A DNA stretch of 59,320 nt from an uncultured Clostridia bacterium. GTDB lineage: Bacteria > Bacillota > Clostridia > TANB77 > CAG-508. Of the stretch, positions 34,760-44,504 are shown one piece after another. Made by a program: the position numbers and the translations under genes. The stretch spans positions 1-59,320 of the forward strand of contig CAPYID010000009.1 in the NCBI GenBank assembly GCA_948739805.1, given 5' to 3'. The number at the start of each line of letters is the position of its first letter. Positions within the stretch are counted from its first letter, which is position 1. The notes below the pieces were generated by a model. That model was not told where the DNA came from. It was given only the letters and a program-made list of their open reading frames with translations, and made no database searches.

Positions 34760-37700
34760 TCATATTTCTACTCTGTCTTCTCCTAATATGTCCTTAAATT
34801 GTTGAATTGTATTTCTATTTGAGAAAATTCCTCCACATGGTTTTATTTCTTCACCATCTATTATTTGTACTGGAAGATTATTTCTTTCTCCTGTAAAAAA
34901 TCTTATTGCTCCTCTTAATTTTTCTTTTGTCTCTTCATCTAGTCCTGTTATATCTAGTTTTAGTGTTACAGTATCTCTTTTGGTCAATTCTGTTATGTCA
35001 TTTGCTACTATTGATATGTTTGTGTCTTCTCTTATACTTAGCCTTCCAGTTACTAGTACTACATTATCTACCATTAGATAGTTTGCAGATTTTTGATAAC
35101 AGCTTTCAAATACTATTACTTCTGTAGTTCCATATAAATCTTCTATTGTAACAAATGCCATTAATGTATTATTTTTTGTGTATTTCTTTTTAATACTCGA
35201 TATTATTCCTGCATATTTAACTGTTTGTCCGTCTTTATAGTTTGTGTCTTCTCCATTTTCTATTTGTTCTAAAATTTCTTCTATTTCTATTGTGTTTATG
35301 TTTGTTTGTTTTTCTATTTCTTGTCTTAATTTCTCTAGTGGATGTCCTGATATATATATTCCTAGCATTTCCTTTTCCATTGCTAATAACTCTTTTTCTG
35401 AAAATTCTTTTATGAAAGTATATGTGTATTTTAAATCGTTTAATTCTTGTTTATTATCTCCTTCTCCTCCTAAGTCAAACATGCTTACTTGACCTTGAAA
35501 ACTTTTTCTACTTTCTGATTGTATTGTGTCTATTATATTTTCATATGATGCAAGTAGTGTACTTCTTGATATTCCAAATCCATCAAATGTACCTGCTTTT
35601 ATTAAACTTTCTATACATTTTTTATTTACTGATTCTTCTTTTAGTCTTTCACAAAAATCATCTAAGCTTTTATAATCACCATGTTTTTCTCTGTTTTCCA
35701 CAATGATATCCACAACTGCTGTTCCAACATTTTTAATACTTCCTAAACCAAATCTTATTTTTCCATCTTCTACTATAAATTTTGTTTTACTTTTATTTAT
35801 ATCTGGCTTTAGTATTTGTATATTCAGATTTTTGCATTCGTCTATATACATTGGCACTCTATCTAAGTTTCCTAAATAACTGTTTAAGGTTGCTGCCATA
35901 AATTCTTCTGGATAGTATGCTTTTAAATATGCTGTTCTGTATGCTACTACAGCATATGCTGCTGCATGTGATTTATTAAATGCATATTTTGCAAATTCTG
36001 CCATTTCATCAAATATCTTATTTGCATCTTCTGCTGTTATTCCATTTCTTACACACCCTTGAACTATTACATTCCCATTTTCATCTGTTTCACCATTTAT
36101 AAATATTTCTCTTTCTTTTGCCATTACATCTAGTTTTTTCTTTCCCATTGCACGTCTAACTAGGTCTGCTCTACCAAGTGAATATCCCGCTAAATCACGT
36201 ACAATTTGCATTACCTGTTCTTGATATACCATACAGCCATATGTTACATTTAATATTGGTATTAGTGCTGGATGTGTATATACTGCATGTTCTGAGTCTA
36301 GTTTGTTTTGAATATATCTTGAAATTTGATCCATTGGTCCTGGTCTGTATAATGAAACTCCTGCTATGATATCTTCTAAACTATCTGGTTTTAGTTCTTT
36401 CATGAATCTTGTCATTCCTGCACTTTCGAATTGGAATATTCCTATTGTCTTTCCTTCACACCATAGTTTATATACATTTGGATCTTTCATTTCTTCATCA
36501 TATTGTACATCTATTCCCTTATTTTCTTTTATCATTCTTGTTGCATCATCTATAACTGTTAATGTTCTCAATCCTAGAAAGTCCATTTTTAATAGTCCTA
36601 GTTCTTCTAAGGTTGTCATTATAAATTGTGTTGCAATAGTTCCATCTTTTACATGCAATGGCACATATGTGTCTACTGGATCCTTTGTTATAACAACTCC
36701 ACATGCATGTGTTGATGCCTGTCTTGGCATTCCTTCTAATGCCATTGCTATATCTAATAATTTCTTTATTCTTTCATCATTATCATATAGTTCTTTTAGT
36801 TCTCTATTTTCTTCCATTGCTTTTTTTATTGTGATATGTAATTCGTTTGGTACCATTTTTGCTAGTTTGTCTGTGTCTGCATATGGAAAGTCTAATGCTC
36901 TCCCGACATCTCTTATTACCATTCTTGCAGACATTGTTCCAAATGTTATAATTTGTGATACATGGTCTGCTCCATATTTTCTTCCAACATAGTCTATTAC
37001 TTCTTGCCTTTTTTCATCTGAAAAGTCTACATCAAAGTCAGGCATACTTATTCTTTCTGGATTTAAGAATCTTTCGAATAGTAGGTTATATTTTATTGGG
37101 TCTATGTCTGTTATTCCTATTGCATATGCTAAAATTGAACCTGCTCCTGAACCACGCCCTGGTCCTACTGGTATTCCATGTTTTTTTGCATAGTCTATAA
37201 AGTCCCATACTATAAGATAATAGTCTACATATCCCATTTTGGATATAATTGAAAGCTCATATTCTTCTCTTTCTAATATTTCTTTTGATGGATTTTCTCC
37301 ATATCTATTTTTTATACCATCATCACATAATTTCTTGAAGAAATCATAGTGTGTGGCAAATCCTTCTGGTACATTATAATTTGGGAGTTTTGTATTTCCA
37401 AATTCAAATTCTACATTACATTCATTTGCAATTTTTACTGTGTTTTCTATTGCTTCTGGTATATTTCTAAAGTATTCACTCATTTCTTCTGGGCTTTTTA
37501 CATATAATTCGTCTGTATCAAATCTCATTCTGTCTTCATCCATCATTCTTTTTCCTGTTTGAATACATAATAGTACTTCATGATTATATGCATCTTCTTT
37601 TTTTAAATAGTGCGCATCATTTGTTGCTACAAGTGGAATGTCTAATTTTTTTGACATTTCTATTAATTTCTGATTTACTAATACTTGTTCTTTTATACCA

Positions 37701-38230
37701 TTATTTTGTATTTCTAGATAATAATCTTTCCCAAATATTTTTTTAAACCATAGGGCTGTTTCTTCTGCTTTTTCTATATTATTTTCTAAAATATATTGGT
37801 TTACCTCTCCTGCTAGACATGCACTTAGTGCAATAACTCCTTCATGATATTTTTCTAATAATTCTTTGTCTATTCTAGGTTTATAATAATATCCTTCGAC
37901 AAAACTAAGTGATACCATTTTACTTAAGTTTTTATATCCTTCATTATTTTTTGCTAGTAATATTAAATGATTATATGTGTTATCTATTCCTGGGTCTTTA
38001 TTAAATCTACTTCTTTTGGCAACATAACATTCACAACCTATAATTGGTTTTATTCCTTCCTTTTTACATGCTTTATAAAAGTCAACTGCTCCATACATTA
38101 CTCCATGGTCTGTTATGGCTATTGCCTTCATTCCTAGTTCTTTCGCTCTTACTGGTAAGTCTTTTATTCTATTGGCTCCATCTAATAAACTAAATTCACT
38201 GTGTATATGTAAATGCACAAATTCTGACAT
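34760..38230 (-). CDS. dnaE: DNA polymerase III alpha subunit DnaE
   Basis: 1156 residues. PHP domain first (FVHLHIHSEFSLLDG), polymerase palm with GPGRGSGAGSILAYAIGITD (~350) and the catalytic PDFDVDFSDEKR (~395), then helix-hairpin-helix and OB domains near the C-terminus (TVKYAGIISSIKKKYTKNN). This is the DnaE form, not PolC. Monocistronic. An in-frame CGG is absent in this very long gene, which supports avoidance of that codon. Confidence 0.95.
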   Translation of the reverse strand: MSEFVHLHIHSEFSLLDGANRIKDLPVRAKELGMKAIAITDHGVMYGAVDFYKACKKEGIKPIIGCECYVAKRSRFNKDPGIDNTYNHLILLAKNNEGYKNLSKMVSLSFVEGYYYKPRIDKELLEKYHEGVIALSACLAGEVNQYILENNIEKAEETALWFKKIFGKDYYLEIQNNGIKEQVLVNQKLIEMSKKLDIPLVATNDAHYLKKEDAYNHEVLLCIQTGKRMMDEDRMRFDTDELYVKSPEEMSEYFRNIPEAIENTVKIANECNVEFEFGNTKLPNYNVPEGFATHYDFFKKLCDDGIKNRYGENPSKEILEREEYELSIISKMGYVDYYLIVWDFIDYAKKHGIPVGPGRGSGAGSILAYAIGITDIDPIKYNLLFERFLNPERISMPDFDVDFSDEKRQEVIDYVGRKYGADHVSQIITFGTMSARMVIRDVGRALDFPYADTDKLAKMVPNELHITIKKAMEENRELKELYDNDERIKKLLDIAMALEGMPRQASTHACGVVITKDPVDTYVPLHVKDGTIATQFIMTTLEELGLLKMDFLGLRTLTVIDDATRMIKENKGIDVQYDEEMKDPNVYKLWCEGKTIGIFQFESAGMTRFMKELKPDSLEDIIAGVSLYRPGPMDQISRYIQNKLDSEHAVYTHPALIPILNVTYGCMVYQEQVMQIVRDLAGYSLGRADLVRRAMGKKKLDVMAKEREIFINGETDENGNVIVQGCVRNGITAEDANKIFDEMAEFAKYAFNKSHAAAYAVVAYRTAYLKAYYPEEFMAATLNSYLGNLDRVPMYIDECKNLNIQILKPDINKSKTKFIVEDGKIRFGLGSIKNVGTAVVDIIVENREKHGDYKSLDDFCERLKEESVNKKCIESLIKAGTFDGFGISRSTLLASYENIIDTIQSESRKSFQGQVSMFDLGGEGDNKQELNDLKYTYTFIKEFSEKELLAMEKEMLGIYISGHPLEKLRQEIEKQTNINTIEIEEILEQIENGEDTNYKDGQTVKYAGIISSIKKKYTKNNTLMAFVTIEDLYGTTEVIVFESCYQKSANYLMVDNVVLVTGRLSIREDTNISIVANDITELTKRDTVTLKLDITGLDEETKEKLRGAIRFFTGERNNLPVQIIDGEEIKPCGGIFSNRNTIQQFKDILGEDRVEI

Positions 38231-38382
38231 TTTCTAATTATCTCCTTAAATATTTTGTTTATATTTTATAATAGATTGAACATAAAATCAAGTTGGAAAT
38301 TTCTTGCTACAAAAGTCTTGTTTTTTTGCTAAATTTGTGGGATAATATATAGAGCATAATTATATTGAAAGTGGTGAGATAA

Positions 38383-40683
38383 TTGTTAAAATATTTAGAT
38401 AAATTTTTAAGCAAACTAAAAACTGATAGAAATACTTTTTTTACATATGTATTAACATTATGCACAATATATATTGCAATAGATAGGCTTGTGGAAATGA
38501 TATTTATGTTCCTAACTGGTATCTCAGTATCATATTGGGGACCTATAGCATATACAGTTGCACTGGCATGTCCTGTATTTGCATTCTTTTTCTCTTTTGC
38601 ATCAAAATTTGCAAAAGATACTACTAAGAAATTTACCTTTGTTATTTTATATTTTATAATGATTTATATTATTGGTGTCTCAATGTTTGTACAATGGATT
38701 AACCAAACTGGATGGATGTTATTACTTTCTGTCCCAAACTATGCTGAAATTGTTACAGAGTTTTACGCTGAAGTAAAAAGAGCCTTTTGTGCTGTTACAA
38801 TTTATTTACCTATAACAACTATAGCTTCTTTAGTTTGGTTTATACATGCTGGTGTTGCTGATACATATTCTATATATCAATCTATTATGGATTACGGCGG
38901 AGTTAATATTTCTAAAAAGCCTGCAAAACTTGGTCCTTATAGTTATGAAGTAGCTTTTGGTACTGACTATGAAACTGGTACTTCCGCTAAAATTTGTGAA
39001 GCCCGTAGATTTGAACCTACTTTTGTATGTGGTGTATCTGGCTCTGGAAAAACTTCTCTAATTTTTGAACCTATGATTGCTCATGATTTAAAAAAGAAAT
39101 TTTTCTTTAAAGAGGCTTCTAAGCAATTAGGGCATACTGCATTGAAGACTGGTCTTGCTTCTCTAAGTTGTCCTTATGATAATGATTATTTAAATAAAAA
39201 TTTTTCCCTTAATATGCTTACTGTAAAAGAGGGAAAAGAAAAATTATATAAAGCCTATATGCATAAAATGTTATTAAGTGATAGTTCAATGGTATATAGA
39301 GACTTAGGAATAACTTCTATTGCTCCTGATTTTGAGACTATATCTCATATGATGGATGTAGCAGATAATTTCAACATTCCTTATACACTAATTGACCCAT
39401 CTAGTTCATCATCAGTTGGTATTAATCCATTTGCTTATGGTAGACCAGAAGTGGTTGGTGTTGTTATCTCTGCAATTATTTCTAATATGTATTTTACACA
39501 GAAACCAACTCATGAAGAAGCTTATCATCAAAATTCTGCTTTACAGGCTGTTGAAAATTTATCAATTATTTTGTGTGAGATGTACCCTAGATTACACGAT
39601 GGTCTACTTCCTAATTTGGAAGATATGCTAGATATGTTTAATAATTTTGAATTAATTATTGATTTATGCAAAATTATGGAAAAAGATCCAGAGCTTGCTA
39701 CTAAGTATAGATTACAGATTAATTATTTTAAAAAATACTTTACTCCAGGAGATTTTTTACGCCAAACAGAGGAATCTATATATTCAGCTATTACTCAACT
39801 AGATTTATTATTAAGAATGTCTGGTCTTAGAAGCTTACTATGCAATAGAACTAATAATATTGATTTTAATAAAGCTCTTGCAAATGGTGAAGTTATATTT
39901 GTTTGTACAAGACGTGGTGATTTAGGTCGTATGCTTCATAAGGCATTTGGTCTGTTCTTTATCCTTTCTATGCAACACGCAGTACTAAAAAGACCTGGAA
40001 ATGAAAATTCTCGTATTCCAAATTTCTTATATATTGATGAGTTTGCTGATTTTGTATGTAATAATACCTTACCTCTATTTACAATGTATAGAAAATATAG
40101 AGTTGGAACTGTTATTTCTACTCAAAATATAGCTCAATTGGATGTTACTGAGAGTGCTCAAAAAACCATTATTGCTAACTGTATTACTAAATTTGTATTT
40201 GGTAATAATACACCTGAAGATAATGCATGGTGGTCAAAAGAAATGGGACATAGAAAATTATGGAAATTCACCCAAGATGTACATGTTGGTGGTCCTGGCG
40301 ATATTAAAAATAGTGACTTTAAAGGTGCTAGCTGGGATTGGTCAGCTTGGTTTAAACCTGAGGCTATTCAAAATTTTGGATTTAAGATTTGTGCATTTAA
40401 GACTAAAGATGCAAATGGTAAATCTTATTCTGCTAAATTAACTTTGAATTTCCTTTCTTCTGAGTATAAGGAACCTCATAGCCCTAAAACTTTTGATTTT
40501 AGCAAATTTAATAATGGTTCAGCAAGTACTACTCCTGATAAGAATAATCATAAATTCGGTAGTTTTTCTAATTATTCTTCAGAAGATGAGGATAATCCTA
40601 TTCAGGCTGATTCGAATTTCCTATTTAATAATGGTGATTCAATTATATTTGATATTAATAAAAAGAATGATGATAAGGCATAA
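38383..40683 (+). CDS. VirD4/TraG-type coupling protein-like ATPase
   Basis: 766 residues. Membrane helices near 18-42, 52-75, 85-107 and 130-155, then Walker A GVSGSGKTS (~216), Walker B YIDEFAD (~549) and the TraM-recognition-type segment STQNIAQLD (~580). Coupling proteins feed DNA or protein into type IV machines. The start is TTG 38383 with GGTGAG upstream. No relaxase, VirB4 or VirB6 genes are near, so it may act with the chromosomal pilus system or be a fixed conjugative remnant. Convergent with a replication-relaxation-like gene. Confidence 0.75.
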   Translation: MLKYLDKFLSKLKTDRNTFFTYVLTLCTIYIAIDRLVEMIFMFLTGISVSYWGPIAYTVALACPVFAFFFSFASKFAKDTTKKFTFVILYFIMIYIIGVSMFVQWINQTGWMLLLSVPNYAEIVTEFYAEVKRAFCAVTIYLPITTIASLVWFIHAGVADTYSIYQSIMDYGGVNISKKPAKLGPYSYEVAFGTDYETGTSAKICEARRFEPTFVCGVSGSGKTSLIFEPMIAHDLKKKFFFKEASKQLGHTALKTGLASLSCPYDNDYLNKNFSLNMLTVKEGKEKLYKAYMHKMLLSDSSMVYRDLGITSIAPDFETISHMMDVADNFNIPYTLIDPSSSSSVGINPFAYGRPEVVGVVISAIISNMYFTQKPTHEEAYHQNSALQAVENLSIILCEMYPRLHDGLLPNLEDMLDMFNNFELIIDLCKIMEKDPELATKYRLQINYFKKYFTPGDFLRQTEESIYSAITQLDLLLRMSGLRSLLCNRTNNIDFNKALANGEVIFVCTRRGDLGRMLHKAFGLFFILSMQHAVLKRPGNENSRIPNFLYIDEFADFVCNNTLPLFTMYRKYRVGTVISTQNIAQLDVTESAQKTIIANCITKFVFGNNTPEDNAWWSKEMGHRKLWKFTQDVHVGGPGDIKNSDFKGASWDWSAWFKPEAIQNFGFKICAFKTKDANGKSYSAKLTLNFLSSEYKEPHSPKTFDFSKFNNGSASTTPDKNNHKFGSFSNYSSEDEDNPIQADSNFLFNNGDSIIFDINKKNDDKA

Positions 40684-40696
40684 AAAACCGAAACTA

Positions 40697-40731
40697 AGAT
40701 TTTGTACGCAGTGGAAACTGCTACAAAATCT
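40697..40731. repeat. Intergenic hairpin
   Basis: AGATTTTGTA-C-GCAGT pairs with ACTGC-TACAAAATCT around GGAA, directly after the coupling ATPase gene. Confidence 0.55.
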
Positions 40732-40804
40732 AAATTCCGTCATAATTATCTTCTAAGGAAACTAACCACTTCGTGATTACTTTCCTAAGAATATAAAAAA
40801 AGTT

Positions 40805-40827
40805 CCCCCTACATTGGGGGTTTTTTT
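40805..40827 (+). terminator. Rho-independent terminator
   Basis: CCCCC-TACATT-GGGGG followed by seven Ts. Ends the plus-strand unit and lies at the end of the convergent gene. Confidence 0.85.
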
Positions 40828-41770
40828 ATATATCTAATAATTTTAATTCTACATTTATCATTTTGTATTTGTTTGTTTCTGCATCAAGTTTGAATTCTAC
40901 TAATGTGTCTGCTAAACTTTCTTTGTTTTGTCTTAAGTCTGTTGTAAAGTATAGTTTTATTTTTGGTATTTCTAAGCCTTTCATAACTATATTTTTATAT
41001 GTCTCAACTATATGTTTTTCATCTTCACAATTTATTATTAGTTGTGGTAATGCATTGTATCCTGAATCTCCTAATTGAAAGTTATTATAAAAGTCTCCAT
41101 AAAATTTCATTTTGTCTTCTAATTTTTTCTCCCAGTCATCTTCCCTTCTAATTACTTCAAAAACAAATATTATTGATTTTCCGTTTTTTGTAAGTTTTAC
41201 ACTTCCTCCTGTTGCTCTAAAGGTTTTTCCTAATGTTTTTGCTGTTAATGCTGGTTTTACTGTGTATTCATCAAATGCTTTTACTTTTCTTAGATATGCT
41301 AATAATATTTGATTTCCTGCTAATCTCTTTTTTATCATTCCTACTGGTTTTGTATTATCACTTGGTTGCCATTTGCATTCTATTCCTCTAGAGGTTAATA
41401 AATATTTTCCCATCTTTTCTAAGCAATAAACTCTATATGTTCCTTTTCCTTCTTCTAATGATGAGAAGAAATATCTTGTTAACATTTTTGATTTTACCAT
41501 TTGCTCTAATTTATTGTTTAATTTGTCTTGTGTACCATATTCTACACCTTTAGTATTTAGTATTTGGCATAATTGTCTTGATGTAATAAATTCAAATTCA
41601 TTTAATATTTCTAGAATCGCAAAATGCAATTCATTTATATGTCCCAAGTTTATTTTGTTTATTATTTGTTGCATTGATACATATCCGTCTTTCCCATCAA
41701 AGGTTTTTATTTCTCCCTTTTTTACAGCAAAAGGTGAAACTGTTGCTTCAATTTGACTATCTTCTACCAT
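40826..41770 (-). CDS. Replication-relaxation-like winged-helix protein
   Basis: 314 residues. A winged-helix region (about 45-125, LHFAILEILNEFEFITSRQL, QMVKSKMLTRYFF) followed by an alpha/beta domain with IIFVFEVIRREDDWEKKL and LPQLIINCEDEKH, as in the replication-relaxation family found beside TraG-like genes on Gram-positive mobile elements. RBS AAGGAGG. Its convergent partner is such a TraG-like gene, so a joint origin is likely. Confidence 0.6.
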   Translation of the reverse strand: MVEDSQIEATVSPFAVKKGEIKTFDGKDGYVSMQQIINKINLGHINELHFAILEILNEFEFITSRQLCQILNTKGVEYGTQDKLNNKLEQMVKSKMLTRYFFSSLEEGKGTYRVYCLEKMGKYLLTSRGIECKWQPSDNTKPVGMIKKRLAGNQILLAYLRKVKAFDEYTVKPALTAKTLGKTFRATGGSVKLTKNGKSIIFVFEVIRREDDWEKKLEDKMKFYGDFYNNFQLGDSGYNALPQLIINCEDEKHIVETYKNIVMKGLEIPKIKLYFTTDLRQNKESLADTLVEFKLDAETNKYKMINVELKLLDI

Positions 41771-41965
41771 TTTATTTCCTCCTTATCAAATGAATATATT
41801 CTAATTCATTTTTATCTACTTTTTTATTATACACATATTTTAAGAAATTTTCAATATAAATTTTAAATTACCATTATTTTTATCATATGTATATTTACAA
41901 ATTTACATAAATATGGTAAAATATTATGGATACTGTTGTAAATGTTTTTTTGAAGGAGGTCTATT

Positions 41966-42403
41966 ATGACATTTGAGGAATTTGTTAATTACGCTAATGA
42001 TAAAAAAGCTGAAGTTCAATCACAAATTGCAGAAGTAGAACTACTAAATCAGGCATATATAAAAATGATCAAAGATATAGTAGTATCACTTCTTGCGTTT
42101 GATGAGAAGGTTCAATCTGTTAAGATTAAAAAATTAGTAAGGGAACGTGGCTATAAGGATAAATTTCGGATTGCTCCAGTCATAAATTTCAAAACTCCGA
42201 TGTCGGATCTGGATATACCGTATCTTTTGGATTTACCTTTTAAGTCACTCTCAAATTTAAATCCGAATTTAAAGGATGTAAAACGTCTGGTAGATAAGAT
42301 TCCTGCCTTGCATGCTGAGTTTAAGAAGATAGAAGAAGGAGGTTATGATTATTACTCCTGTGTTGGACATAAATACCTATCTATTGAATTTTCTAGTAGA
42401 TAG
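41966..42403 (+). CDS. Hypothetical protein, compositionally foreign
   Basis: 145 residues, mainly helical, Lys/Glu-rich N-terminus, not recognised. GAAGGAGG precedes ATG 41966. Single gene with a strong terminator. Codon use differs from its neighbours (CGT, CTG, CCG, GTC and an in-frame CGG at 42167-42169). It is similar in style to 289-810: a short orphan gene with its own signals. Confidence 0.55.
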   Translation: MTFEEFVNYANDKKAEVQSQIAEVELLNQAYIKMIKDIVVSLLAFDEKVQSVKIKKLVRERGYKDKFRIAPVINFKTPMSDLDIPYLLDLPFKSLSNLNPNLKDVKRLVDKIPALHAEFKKIEEGGYDYYSCVGHKYLSIEFSSR

Positions 42404-42437
42404 ACCACCTCAAAAAAACCTCAAAAGAGAAAAACAC

Positions 42438-42474
42438 AAGGGGGAAGCAGCTGCTTCCTCCCTTAGTTTTTTTT
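42438..42474. terminator. Terminator between convergent genes
   Basis: AAGGG-GGAAGCAG / CTGCTTCC-TCCCTT near-perfect palindrome followed by AG and eight Ts. Confidence 0.88.
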
Positions 42475-42479
42475 ACTTC

Positions 42480-44333
42480 TTATTTTTTTCTAATTTCTAT
42501 CCCTGTTATATAGCCTTCTGGATCTACTGATGTAGCTAAAACTTCATATTGATAACCCACATTTATGTTATTCTTTGCTAAACTAATTTCTTCAGAATTT
42601 GTTGTAGCATTTAATATCTTATTTCCATCTTCTACTATTCCTACAGATATTTTATGAATTGCATCTAGTGAATTATTTGTTGAAATTTCGCCTAATAATA
42701 TTTTCATTGATGAACCTTGTTGTATTCCTGTATATTCTTTAAACATACTATTAAAATTTTGTGGTGTTTGGTTTGATATCTGCCCTGCTGAGCCTCCACT
42801 AAATTCTTTATAAAGTGCTATTACTTCATATACTTTTTGAATTATTTTTGAATTCTGTGCAGCATCTCTTATAAGTAATATTGCATTATTATTAACTTCA
42901 TTTAGATATTGTTGTATTTCTCCCTGACTGCCTGTTATTATATTTAATGAGTTTTCGTTTGTAAATGTTGTCTCTTCAATAGAATTTACATATGTTAAAC
43001 TTGTATCAATATTAAATGTAATATCTATATTATTCTGTTCTGATTGTATAGCAATTTGTATTGTATTACTTGATTGTTTTTCATTTGCAGTCTTTGAAAT
43101 TTGGTCATTTGTTAATGTTAGATTAATTTTCATATTATCATCTACGTCATTAATTTCTAAAGTTAATACCTTTTGTGTACCATTTGTTTTTAATATTAAG
43201 GTTGCTGCGTTTTCTTCTTCTCCTAATAGATTAACTTCTAACCTATTTGATGTTCTTACTGCTTCTAAAGATATTTCTTCATCTGTCGAAATGCTTAATT
43301 TATCTTCTTCTTTTCCTAAGATTAGGTTTATCATAGTATATTCTTCATTGTTAAAATAGAATTCTATATCAAATCCATAAGTTGTAAACATTGTACAGTA
43401 TAATGAACATTTCATAGTTGCATTATCTTCTAAGTATAATAATTCATATTTTAAATCATCAATCATTTCCTGCAAGTCTTCTACATCAAATGTATTAGAT
43501 ATTGATTGAATCTTAGTTACTATTATTTGTTTTCCTGTTTCGTCTTCTTCTAGTGTTTTTAAATATTTTCCGATTAATTCAACTATTTGATTTTTGTCAA
43601 GTGTAAAATTTATGCTATTGCATTGCTTTTTTTCACCATCTACTATAATCTCTGTTTTTTCCTCTCTTAACATTGCATCTGTTATGTATTCAGAAAAAAT
43701 TCCTTGGTATTTTTCAACGAAATGAGCTTTTTCTGTATCAGTTAGACTAAAACTTGTTGTTTGATTATTACATATTCTTTCAAATATATTAATTACTTCC
43801 TCTAGTTCTTCATTTTGATTATCTGATTGTATATCATCTTTTGTAAATGTAATATATTTATCATTTAATTCTTTTGACTTTAATGATACTCTACCATTAT
43901 TGTATTCTGCATCCATAGATATTTCTTCTATGATATCTGCTAAATTTATGCTTAGTTTCTCATTTATTATATTATTTTTTAAGTCAGCCTTAAGAGTATT
44001 TGTAATTTTAGTATTATTTATTGCACTTTCTATTTCTTCTATTACCTCTTCTACTCCAGTTGTATTACTTAGCTCTATTTTATTTACTTTTCCTGTAATT
44101 GTTGTTTCTGCCTCGAATGGTGTTTGTTTCATTTTCTCTTGTTCTTTGAATTTCTCTTCAAACTCTGATATCTCTGCTTTACTTCCTATGTCTGATAATC
44201 CTTTTGCTAATTTTTGTCTAGTCGTAAATGCCATTTTCCCAGTCATAACCATTCCTGCTACTGTTCCTGCTAATGCAAGAATTATTATTAGTACTATTGC
44301 TACTATAATTAAAATCTTCTTTTTACTTTTCAT
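42480..44333 (-). CDS. Large extracytoplasmic protein with pilin-like C-terminal domain
   Basis: 617 residues: membrane helix (about 7-30), a long beta-rich region with repeated units (about 60-470), then a C-terminal stretch (about 520-617) with FNSMFKEYTGIQQGSSMKIL, EISTNN, YEVLATSVDPEGYI and IEIRKK. That last part aligns with the core of the pilin-like protein at 6106-6558. It may be a filament-associated tip or anchoring subunit, although it lies 36 kb away from the pilin genes. RBS AAAGGGGAAAG. Confidence 0.6.
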   Translation of the reverse strand: MKSKKKILIIVAIVLIIILALAGTVAGMVMTGKMAFTTRQKLAKGLSDIGSKAEISEFEEKFKEQEKMKQTPFEAETTITGKVNKIELSNTTGVEEVIEEIESAINNTKITNTLKADLKNNIINEKLSINLADIIEEISMDAEYNNGRVSLKSKELNDKYITFTKDDIQSDNQNEELEEVINIFERICNNQTTSFSLTDTEKAHFVEKYQGIFSEYITDAMLREEKTEIIVDGEKKQCNSINFTLDKNQIVELIGKYLKTLEEDETGKQIIVTKIQSISNTFDVEDLQEMIDDLKYELLYLEDNATMKCSLYCTMFTTYGFDIEFYFNNEEYTMINLILGKEEDKLSISTDEEISLEAVRTSNRLEVNLLGEEENAATLILKTNGTQKVLTLEINDVDDNMKINLTLTNDQISKTANEKQSSNTIQIAIQSEQNNIDITFNIDTSLTYVNSIEETTFTNENSLNIITGSQGEIQQYLNEVNNNAILLIRDAAQNSKIIQKVYEVIALYKEFSGGSAGQISNQTPQNFNSMFKEYTGIQQGSSMKILLGEISTNNSLDAIHKISVGIVEDGNKILNATTNSEEISLAKNNINVGYQYEVLATSVDPEGYITGIEIRKK

Positions 44334-44452
44334 GCTCTTTCCCCTTTTATTATTATTCTATATATATTTTATCATTTTCTTATTTTTATGCAATAGTTTT
44401 TTTGTATTTTGTTTTGAAATTTTTTTGCTCAAATGATTTGTTTAGTACTACA

Positions 44453-44479
44453 AGTAACCACCCTAAATGGGTGGCTACT
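44453..44479. repeat. Hairpin downstream of dxr
   Basis: AGTA-A-CCACCC pairs with GGGTGG-C-TACT, loop TAAAT. The T-run is on the plus-strand side only, so a terminator for dxr is not certain. Confidence 0.5.
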
Positions 44480-44504
44480 CGCTTTTTTGCAAAAAGTTCT
44501 ATTT

